Below are positions 48,201 through 60,200 of a stretch of 64,000 nt of DNA, in pieces. A program made the position numbers and the translations under genes. The DNA is from Helicoverpa zea (lineage: Eukaryota > Arthropoda > Insecta > Lepidoptera > Noctuidae), in assembly GCF_022581195.2 (NCBI RefSeq), contig NC_061463.1, positions 5,766,001 to 5,830,000 on the forward strand, written 5' to 3'. Below the pieces are notes generated by a model. That model was not told where the DNA came from and did not search any database. It saw only the letters and a program-made list of their open reading frames with translations. Position 1 is the stretch's first letter. Each line of letters begins with the position of its first letter.

Positions 48201-51200
48201 TAGACTGGCGTAACATGTTCGTATGTTGTTGTTATATAGTTTTATTTGAAATGAAATTGGAGTATATACCTATGAAATACGGTATAAAAATACTGACAAG
48301 CTATAGTCAATATAGGAATTTAATATTTTAGATCGAATATGAAATTACATATTTAATTTCGTCTGGCATATGGCATTTGCCTAATTTTGTGATTGAATTT
48401 CAGACTGTCTTGGTTTGTGAAAAGCATGAAACTTTACAGGAAAACAAAAGTGTATCATAATCATAAAAGATGGAATAAACCAATAAACACTTAGCTAGCT
48501 TTCAGCATCATTTGGATTATCACTCAAGAAAATCAAATAAATTCAATCAACTGGCTTGAACAGTAGCCTTTTTTCCCTGATTCAATTTCTGCCGATAAAT
48601 TGATTCGTAAATCTGCATTCAGAGTAAAACAACAATTTACTTCGGCGAACAACCATTTGTTTCAGTTTTTACGCTCTCGCAATAAAGTTGTAGTTGGTTC
48701 GGAAAATCCGGAACATAAAAAGCTAAGAATTAAAAAAAGTTTCCCAGATCTGTTGACATAAAAATGCCGTTTTATGACCAGCTAGCTACCCGTAACTATA
48801 TCGCACGTACGAAGTTCGCAAGACCACACGACCACAACTGCATTTTTAAGGACCAAAACAAATTGTTTACTCTTCAATCTTGGAAGCACGCTTGGATGCC
48901 AAGCCGATCGTAAAATTGGACCATAAATCTAACAAACAATCTAGAAAAAAACACGGATAAGTGCTCCGTGTGAGAATTTAAATTACGATCGGCGAACAGC
49001 GTTCAGGAATCCTGCACAGCCCGTAAATTGGGCCCGCTATTGATTTATCGATAAATGCCTTAATCACCCTAACACCACCACATAAATTAATTTTGTTTGT
49101 GGTCAGCCACCACTTTGTTATGCAGGTAAATTTTAAAATAAAGCTTGCTTTGTTGTGAATTACTATTTATATCAGTAAAGAGTTAGGTCCTCTTTATCGT
49201 AATTTTCTGTGTGGGTTCTAGCTTATCTTAAGCCTTTAGAACTTCTTAGTTACCTGCTTTCTTAATTAACCTTTGATATGTTATTAGATTCTCGTCAAAA
49301 AATTCAAAAATCTACTCATAATCTATTGAATTTTCCTCATACTCAATTCATAGAAAACACTCCCACATAAACTAAACATTTTACTTACAAAACACTGCAA
49401 CTTTACATGCAACTCAATCGACTATATCTTTGAACTCTGGCCCGGTTCCAGAAGTTCTTGTTTGTCCACACTTGTGTTGTTTAAACTCTTTGCACCTATT
49501 GTTAAGCGCACCTTCGAGGCATTGATGCCAATGTTTATTTACTGCTTTCTTGGAAATAGATTCCTTGAAAATAGATTCGATTCCTTCTACACACCTGTTT
49601 AGGAACTTCAGTAGCTCGGTTTAAAGTTTCCACGAAAGGAATGTCTTTATTTTTGAACTGTTTCTGTGTTTTATATTTTACTGCGATGTGATGTTGTTGT
49701 TGTTGAATGAAGAAAAAATTACTAGGAATTATATTCATTTCGTTCTAAATCATAATTCCCGTTCAATACATCTTTAAAAACTTCTCCCGGACCACCGCAT
49801 TGCACAAAAATCATCCTTATAAACACCACCTAAAAGTTCAGATTTGCAATCCTCTCTAGAAATTAAAAGCACTTATATAGTAGGTAATCTTCCCATGAAA
49901 GTTGGAGTATCAATCAAGGCAATTAAGGTCATAGCGGTATGGAGATGCGGTCTCTGCAACGTAGTTAGGAATTGATACTTTTACTACTTTTTATTGGTAA
50001 TAATATTTCTTTAATGGGATAAAATTGTGGTGGCAAAAAATTGTATTAGAAAACTTTTTCGCGAATATTATGATAAAAAAAAAACCGGCCAAGTGCGAGT
50101 CGGACTCGTGCACGAAGGGTTCCGTAAATTACAGTTAAATCAACCTATCTCAAAAACTATAAGAGATACTTTGATCAAACCAAAAATCGTTGAAAGAGTT
50201 AATTAGCATGCATCACCTCTATTTTTTTTAGAATTTTATACCCCGTAGTTATAAAAATAGAGGGGGGGGGACATACTTTTTACGACTTTGAGAGCTGATA
50301 TCTCAAAAACCGTTCACTTTAAGAAAAATGTTTTTTAGAAAACTTTATATCATTTTAAAAGACCTTTCCATTGATACCCCACACGGGTATGTACATCGAA
50401 AAAAAAAATTTCATCCCTCAGTTACATGTATGGGGGGCCCCACCCCCAATTCTTTTTTTTACTATTTAGTGTCATATTTTTGTAGCGGTTCATACAACAC
50501 ATATTCCCATCAAATTTCATCACTGTAGTACTTATAGTTTCCGAGTAAATCGGCTGTGACAGACGGACAGACGGACAGACGGACAGACGGACATGACGAA
50601 ACTATAAGGGTTCCGTTTTTGCCATTTTGGCTACGGAACCCTAAAAAACGGTAAATAAAAATTTGCAATTGCAACTCTAATGACGTACCAATAGTCACTG
50701 TACAGTAACGAAAAAAGGTTTCACCAGCCACTCAACGCACAGAGCGTACAATTACCACTTACTTTATGCAATTTTGGTTTTCGAGGATCCGTGCCGACAT
50801 CCACGATGAAAACCTTCGCGGATTTCACAGCAGGCAGGATAAGGAGGTCCCTCTTGAGTGAAGGGTCGTCATGGCAACTGGAGCAAACGTTCCACCCACT
50901 GTGATGAAGCTCGTCACCTGTGCTGCCAGTGTGTGTGCGCGCTATTACCTGTGACCAAGGAGTTTGTGTCAGTGTTGGGGATTTTGAATGAAGGTTGGTC
51001 CCAGTTTGGGTGCCAGTATTTTTATGTAAATAATTTGCTTTCTGCTCGTGATTATACATATAATGTTAATAAATTATAATTCAATTATTTTCTTTAATGT
51101 CTAGAATGAAAACCATAGAACATTATAGAAATTACCGCTTCCAAAAAGCCTTTAATTTGTTGCATTCATCTTAACCTAGTTACAATACCAGTTCGATTGC

Positions 51201-54200
51201 TTATCCTTTTATAACGCCCCAACTACCATAACCCCATTTACACGCCGCTCTTTCTTCTTACCAACCAAACAAAAAACCCAAGACATCTATCGTAGAATCC
51301 AAGTAACAAATCCCGCACAATATATTGCATTCCGCCTGTTAATTTAGTCTCGCCTGGCATTGCAATGGCAAAGTACACAATAATACTTCCTACTAAATCC
51401 TGAAATCCTCGGATTACTGGTACGTTATTGCCCAGCGACATCGCCGGACTGAGAGCAGACTGCAAACTTTTAGTCGGCCGATAGTTCGGTTTATTTTTGA
51501 AAAAAAAAATGGTACCTATTCTAATAATAACTTTGCAATTCTTATCTTTTTCTCAAGTATGAATAAAATCGATGTGAAACTTTCGCACAGTGGAAACTTT
51601 TAATCGGCCGGTAGACGATTTGGACACACATTACATTAAGTTGAGATCATTAAGTTAGATGTATCAGACCGACTGAAAAGTTCGTGTAGAAGCAATGATT
51701 TTCTTGAAAAAGAAAAATTGGTGGTCATCGGTTCAACCTTCGGCCGACTATTTAATCTTCAGTGTGCAAGTATTCTAAATGGCAGGATGTAAGGTTTTAT
51801 TCGCTTATACAAAAGTAGTGCGTAATTGGTATTTTCTTCTGTATAATATTGCTTGTTTCGTAACGTCTTTCTGGGAAAATTGTTGCGCAGACAGATTTGG
51901 AAGGTAATTATTATTCGAATACGATTGGATTTTGTTTTTCGTGTTTGTAATTGTGTTTGGTATGAGGAAAATACCTTGTATTGTACAAAATTGTTAATGA
52001 ATTTTAACATTAGTAAATGCCTCATCTCATTTTACAGAAAATTGTTATATAGTTCATAATAATTTTGTCTTCGGGTTTGTCTAGAGGGCACATAACCAAT
52101 AATGAGAAATGTGATCGAATACATTATACATACATTACAAAAACCCACCAATCACACCTATCGATAAAATTCAACCACTAGGTTCTTTAGTAGGTACCCT
52201 CTAATTTCACATTCCTATCACATTGCCTCCCAGGTTAACGCGGGTTGCTCGCAAGTATCAAGCTCGGGTATCGAGGTTACAGTAATCAATTAAATCCTTC
52301 CGATACCTTTATATCGAATATCGTTCAATAGGAACTCGTATAATATTCACGGAAATGAGAGTGGTAAATTGTTGCCCCGGCTTAAGTTTTGATTTCAAAG
52401 TCAAAGTACTTTATTGCTTGATTAAATGTATTGATGGTAATGGTCACAATTTAAGGGCTTTCGATGTATTTAAAAAGCTGAAAGTAAGTGACCTTTGAAA
52501 AATAGAATTTTAAGTTACTGAAAAAGTTAGAATAATATTTATTTTTGAGTAGGTATTTCTCATAAACAGTCAGAGCTAGATTCGTTTTTACACGCTTTTT
52601 ATTAGCTTCACCTGTATGTTTGTATGTTTGTAACCGACTTCTTTGGGCGCGATTTTGACCCACTTTAAATGGCCAGATTTCGTTCAAACTTTGTAGATTT
52701 ATTGAGGACCGATGACAATACACTAATTTGATAAAATTATTCCATTTTTAACCGACTTCCCAAAAAGGAGGAGGTTACACATACACATCGATTACTCCGA
52801 GGTTTATAGACCGATTTACGTGATTCTTTTTTTGTTCGACTCGGAATAGCTGGCAGTTGGTCCCATAGTCATCAGGTTAGGATCTGAAGATGGAAACCCT
52901 GAGAAATCGAGGGCAACCTTCAAAAGTTGTAGGCATACATAGGGTAAAAACTTGACACTCAGGTGTACGCCTAAAAGCACTATTCAACTGTGAAGATTTG
53001 GAGCTGACCTGATGATGGAGACCAGAGAGGGTCGAGGGAACTCGACAACTGAATATGTAAACTACCTCGTGTTTGGGCTTAGATTATTCGTATTGACAAG
53101 ACCTATGCAACAGTGAAGGTTTGGAGCTGACCTGATGATGGAGACCAGAGAAAGTCGAGGGAACTCGACAACTGAATATGTAAACTACCTCGTGTTTGGG
53201 CTTAGATTATTCGTATTGACAAGACCTATGCAACAGTGAAGATTTGGAGCTGACCTGATGATGGAGACCAGAGAAAGTCGAGGGAACTCGACAACTGAAC
53301 ATGTAAAATACCTCGTTTGGACTTATATTCTTTGTATTGATGAGAACTTCCCACATGTATGGATAGTGACAACTATTCGTATCACTGAAAAGCTTTGAAT
53401 AAATAACCTTTTTACAAAAAAATTAAACCGACTTCCCAAAACAATAAAAAGCAAAAAAAAAAATAATTTTAGGTGCACCGGCCTAGAAGTCGGTGGCAAA
53501 ATTAACTTAGTAACATCCATTAGACACCGACTTCTAGGCTTTTCAATTTGCAAAATATGATTTTTGTTAATTTACCTATATAATTTTCATCTATAGTCGA
53601 TAAGGTAAGAAAATTAATTAAAATTTTCTAGAATTTTTCTCTACAGTCGATAAGGCAGGACTCGATGTAAATTTTTATTTCCAATAATTATCTTTAGCCG
53701 TTTTCTCTAATATTGACAATTTTTTGTATACTAAAGAGAATTTTAATTCTACAAAACAAATAATAGTTTTGAAACAAACTAAAAAGTAGAAAATAAATAA
53801 TAGTTTAAAAAAAAACTAAAAAACACGCTTTTTATAGAAAAACGAACTAAAAATTAGAAAATAAATTTTAATGGATTTAAATTAAGAAAACAGTGTTAAA
53901 AATTTCAATGAATATAAATTAATAATAGTATGAATACAAAAAAAATATTTAAAAAAAGCGTGGGGTGCTTTTAAGATATTATCGAAATGAAAATCACTGT
54001 ACTCATATCTGTCAATAAAATATTTAGAACTATTGACACCATGCACCCCACGCTTTTTTAAATATTTTTTTTTGTATTCACACTATTATTAATTTATATT
54101 CATTGAAATTTTTAACACTGTTTTCTTAATTTAAATCCATTAAAATTTATTTTCTAATTTTTAGTTCGTTTTTCTATAAAAAGCGTGTTTTTTAGTTTTT

Positions 54201-57200
54201 TTTTTAAACTATTTTTATCCCCAATTCTAATTCCAATTTTTCTAACCCCTTGTTGGTTTTGTACCTATAAGCCGAATTTTATTGCTTCAAATCAAAAAAT
54301 TGTTCATTGGTATGCCAAATACTATTCCTACCATATATTGCTAGTACCTACTGAATTAGGAATCTTTACTTAAAATACAAAAAGTTCGCATGGGATCGCA
54401 TTTTTTTTCGAACACATTGAACTCGGTTTCTAGGAAGGCAGCTTATAGTTTTCAGTCTGAACATTTCATACTAACCTGGCAATAGGTCGGAGATTCTGGA
54501 TCAATGTCAACGGTAGCTAAATAGTCTTGTTTGGTTGTGTCTGGTTGAACACAGACCACGTATATCAACTTCTCCCTAGGTCCCTTCGTGAAGGCTTCTA
54601 AAGGAGACGCGTAGCCCGGTCCTAGCTTACCTGTGAAGAAAAGTAGGGTAAAAATAATGTCAGTAATTATTATAAATAGGTACAAGTTGTTTAAAGTGTT
54701 AATGGACAATAATTGCTGAATGAAAACCTAAACAATACTCAATAATTAATTATGAGTATTGTTTAGGTTAGTGAAATACCTAATACTTTTTTTGTCAATA
54801 AGGTTTCCACGGTAAAATTTCCCAGCGGCGTAAGTCTAAATTCACACTAAAATCAGAAACTGGGAATATTCAAACTTTTATTTTAGATGATAAAAAAAGT
54901 TAATTTAAATCTAATTTATATTCAATTCAAAACCTTCAAAGCAGTCTTAACAAATCCCCGAACACCTGAATAATAAGCTGATCCGAGCCAAATAATGAAA
55001 ATCAATTTCATGGCTTTTCCCTCCAAATATTTATTTTAGGGTGCTCAATTTTCTTTCAAAAAGCGAACTGTCAGTCCATATAAATCGTCGATAGGCATCA
55101 AAACGTTATTCTTTTCCCGCGTAAACGGGGGGTGCGGACAAACATCGGGGGATGGCGCCCCACGCAATTTGGGTAATCACGTCAGGTAATGCTTGCATAT
55201 AAATTACTCCTTTGTTCGGTTTAATCCCATCAATAACCTATTGTTTCGCCTACAAATTGCATGGCTTGTTATAGTTCGGCCATTCAGAGAATGCGTTCCT
55301 GACACGTCGCGATTGAACTGACGACGTAACTACATTCATTGATTATTGATATAATAATGTTGTTTTAATGCTCCTCAATTGTTAAAACGGTAAACAACCA
55401 GCAAAAATATTTTTATCGTAACTGCAACGCCATTGCAAAGTTACGTCGTCAGTTCAATCGCGACGTGTCAGGAACGCATTCTCTGAATGGCCGAACTATA
55501 GTTGTAGGTAAATATATGGCCTTGCATATTCTATGCATTGATATATCGATACAATAAGGGGGCGAAGTGGTTGGAATATTTTATTTAGTACATCATCATC
55601 CTCCGAGCCTTTTTCCCAATCATGTTGGGGTCGGCTTCCAGTCTAACCGGATTCAGCTGAGTACCAGTGCTTTACAAGAAGCGACTGCCTATCTGACCTC
55701 CTCAACCCAGTTACCCGGGCAACCCGATACCCCTTGGTTAGACTGGTGTCAGACTTACTGGCTTCTGACTACCCGTTACGACTGCCAAGGATGTTCAATG
55801 ACAGCCGGGACCTACAGTTTAACGTGCCATCCGAAACACTGCCAATGGTGTCTAAGATATACTTAGAAAGTACATACAGACTTAGAAAAGTTGCATTGGT
55901 ACTTGCCTGACCTGGGATCGAACCCGCGCCCTCATACTTTAGAGATTGGTCCTTAACCCACTAGGCCACCACGACTTTTTTAGTATTTTATTTAGTACAT
56001 ACATATATAGAACTGAAGGAAGGAATATTCCACAACAGCATTAAATAAATTTAAAATTATGTCAAACCGTCAAAACCTAAATGGAACGAAGAATATTTTC
56101 TATACTAATATTATAAAGAGGAAAACTTTGTTTGTTTGTTTGGTTGTGATGGATAAACTCAAAAATAACCGATTTTAAATATTCTTTCACCATTAGAAAG
56201 CTATATTATTTGCGAGTAACATAGGCTATAAGTATTTTATCCCGGTGTGGGCAGTAGCTCCCACGGGACACGGGTGAAACCGCGGGAAAACGGCTAGTAC
56301 TAGATAAATAGACTACAATGTTTGGTCTGTATGTTTTATCAAGGAACCCTTTTATTTATTACATTAATTGCCCGTTACGCAAACAATTTATCTAGTCTAC
56401 CCCTTAATCTGATTAGATCTTTTTTTCGAGGCAACACTAGCTATCTCACGCGATCATAATTTACTATTTTATTTTAATTTGTATTAGTGCTTCAGTTGAT
56501 AAATGAAGGACTGTGATGTAGATAGCAGGTTGTCGTTAAAAGGAAATGGTAAGTTACAAGTTAATCAAAAACAACACTTAGGTGTTGATGACTATGTTAG
56601 TATACAAATGTGTTTACAATATTATGTCGTAACGAAACTTGATTTATAGATTTGGAAAATAGTGCATATTCCATGCTGTTTCATTCAAACGAAAATAATA
56701 AAGTAATTATTAATAATCCAAAGATCAGAAACGTGCTTTAATCGTTTGCTTTCGCAAAAAACAAAAGAAACAAAAAATATTTACAGATTTTGACGGGAGG
56801 ATCCTACTAACTGCCTTATTCATACGAATTAAACAGATCTAGCAATCGAGTTATAAGTCCCAACCAAAACACTCTCAATATCGGTACCCCTGCAAAAACT
56901 ACGCATATAAAATGACCTTGAAAACACTACTTATCCACCTATAAACAAGCAAACTATCTTATCCGACGAGCTGTCTGAATGTCAAACATTGATAGTTTGC
57001 TTAATGCAGAGGCGATGAACTAGGAATACATAACAACGGCATAATACGTACTTATGTCATTGCGTTCCGTGATACGCATAACGTTGAATAACTGATATCT
57101 TAACTGTTAATAATACAAATATGAGAGATGGTAATGGTTTTTTGAGTTTTTTTTTTTACTATAAAGGACATTGTTCAATTTTGGCCTAAGAACCGATGTG

Positions 57201-60200
57201 AATATGAATTATACTATAATTTTCATTTATTTTTATATTGTTTGAAACATATTTTAGTATTTCACGGACACTTCAAATAAATAAATTCCAAATAAAAAGT
57301 TGAGTCAATTATTGATGCCTTATAAAATGTTTTCCGTCAGCCAGTGCTGCCAGTTTCGGAAGTTTTCGCGATTTCGGTAAATACGGATCGAATTGAGAAC
57401 CTCCTCCTTTTTGAAGTCGGTTATTTAATTAGTTGATAACACTTTATTCATTTAAATGCCTAAATTGACTACCTAGAAAAAAAAAACTAGTATTCTATAT
57501 TTTTTAAGCGAAATCGCGAATTTCTGGCTTGGCATTCGAGTATTATAGTTTTCGTAATTGGCAACACTGGTGTACTTCATACCTTATCCAGTGTTTCATT
57601 CAATTTTTGATTGCTTTGCGACTATTGTTTCTTTTGTGATTTTCTATGCGTTTGATGGTTAAATTATTCTAACAACTTTGGCTTGATTACGGACTCCGAT
57701 TAGATTGCGTACTTGGTAGACTCGGCTGTGTGTAAAGGACTGGATTTTCCTGGCATTTTCGGATATTGCTCTGTCTGTGATCGAATTTAGTTGTATTATA
57801 ATTACAACAATGGATGCAGAATATAGTTTATATTGTATAAATTGTGGATCTGCTGGAGGCTCTTTGGTATCAGAAAACGAAGATATACTTCATTGCAAAC
57901 AACAATGGACTGCTCCCCGTATTTTTATAACCTCAAAATATTAACTTTTTTCGTAATTATTTTAGTTTCCTGAAGTGTCCGTTCGTGAAAACTTATTTCA
58001 TAGGATTCCATATAATTTTAAGAGTTTATATAAGTTTCGATACACTTTCGATTCGAACGGTTCTTAGGCAGAACATGTATGGAGCCGGAACAATGTCCTT
58101 TGAGGCGATTTGCATGTTTTTTTTTGTAGTGATATGTGGTATCCTGAAAACGAGGGCAATTTAATGGAATAAATAATGGAATAAAATAATGGAAAGTAGT
58201 TCGTTCAGGACGTCCTGGGAACAGTAAGTATTATTATAATACGTAGAGTTGCGAGACAGTTTTTAATGATAAGATATTTAAAGTTGCTAAGTATTAGACA
58301 ATCTTAAGATTTCGTAAAGTTCAGTGTCATCATTTTAACTACACTATTGAATTCAATTCGTAGTAAAAGTTTCAGTTACGTATGTTGAAGCTACATTTTA
58401 TATTTTGGCAAAAACATTCAAGATATCATACCTCGTACATGATGATGATGATGATGTCCTCCTAGCCGATTATCGGCTACGGCGGCTGTTCTCATGTAAG
58501 GAGATTAGCCAACTGCGCAGGACATATTATAGTGCACAAGCATTTGCGCAGACACAGGTGCACTCCCTATTCCTTCACTCTCATAGCCCGATGGGACGGC
58601 AATCCGACACGACCGGAAAGAGATCAGGCGCAGGACCGACATTTACGTGCTCTCCGATGCACGGGTGAATCAATCACCAACTTCCAGGCTTCGGGCTGCT
58701 TTGTGAAAGTCTTCTAAAACCCACAAAGCGATTTCGGCCCGACTCGGGAATCGAACCCGAGACCTCGTGCTCAGCAGCCACACTTGCGACAGCTAGACCA
58801 ACGAGGCACATACACCTCGTACATAGAACAGAACTGAATAAAAATTCATATCGTAGTGCTAGACAGCGGACACGATGCGTTTTGTAGGTAGCGTATAAAG
58901 ATGACAAATAGCTGTTGCATTTCCATTTTGTTACCATGAGTGAAGCTCACACAACCATTACATAGACTATATCGAGCTTTAAAAGGTATGGACATGGCCA
59001 AATTACTAGTGAGGAAATGAACGACTTGAAATATTGATTTTATTGAACAGTCAAAACTTCGTATGTGTATATGTGATAAGATATGAGTAAGAAATAATTA
59101 AACTTCTGTTAAACAGTCGATAGATGATATTATCTACCATCTAATCTATAGTATGTATACTCAATACTCGAACTCGAAAAAGAATTCTAAGTAAATTAAA
59201 TTCGCCTCTCTTGAGTATCCGAGACGAACAGAAATCTCAGCGGAGATGAATAAATCAATTTTGTTTCAAAGATATTAAAGACAACAGATTTTCAATCTTA
59301 TCAGGACCCCACTTAAGATTATATCGACACCGTCCTGAAATTAATACAAGTGCTCGTCTCCACTTATTTCCGTAGCTCTGAGGGACATTTTTAATCCATG
59401 CCAAGTTTAATATTCAAAGGACTTCTTTAAATTTTTCTATCCACAAAAAGGAGCTTTATCTAAACAGTGAGATTAAAATCACTAGGGTTCGTTTGAGGGA
59501 CGTTTAAGTCGCTTTGAAGGCACGCCTAGAGGCTGGGATGATAAATTGCAACCCGCTTGATGTTTTTGACACTTTTTTTTTCATACCATGACCTTTTACT
59601 GGTCTTTTATTTCGCTTATCATGTGACACGGACGAATAAGTTTGTTAAAGAGCTGACAAATAGCCGAATAGAGCAGCCGGGTGGAACATGACTTCTGAGC
59701 ATATTGGAGTTCAAAATGGCTGATCGTGCTGCTGTGTTTTATGGGAAAATTATGTTTGTTGTGAACTAGATATTTCATGAATGACACACACTCGTATTTT
59801 ATATTTACAACTTAACTTACATAAATTATAATATATTTTTGATATTTTTAAAACATGAATACTAATTAACTATCATAAAATATTTAAAATTGGTAAAAAG
59901 CAGGTCTAAGATACCTACTCATCATGTGTCATTATAAAAGCTGCTAAGAGAAAATTCACTTTAGTATTTTAAATTTACTTTGCTTGGACAAGCGTAAACC
60001 CCCTGCATTTGGAACCCCAATCAGTGAGATGGTGAAGTGGAAATGGTCTGCGTTAAGATGCATCCTGTGTCACCGGAAAACAAACACAATGCTTTTATTC
60101 TACTCTCTTTTATCAATGGAATATAAATTAATAGTGTTTGGATTGTGGAGTACCCAGTAAATAACTCTGACATATAAAATGGTGAAGGATCACTACTTGA

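Noticed and set aside
50858..51079. Plus-strand frame opposite exon 3 of the selenium-binding protein gene
   Set aside because: It is an antisense shadow; the minus strand has the conserved HHSGWNVCSSC motif with proper splice sites.
54729..54768. Short palindrome CCTAAACAATACTCA...GAGTATTGTTTAGG
   Set aside because: It is a single 40-bp AT-rich hairpin with no second copy or functional context; too little to call an element.
55900..58800. tRNA-like sequences with A and B boxes at about 55905-55977 and 58735-58808
   Set aside because: They are SINE heads: each is continuous with a SINE body, tail and target duplication, and does not complete a cloverleaf acceptor stem.
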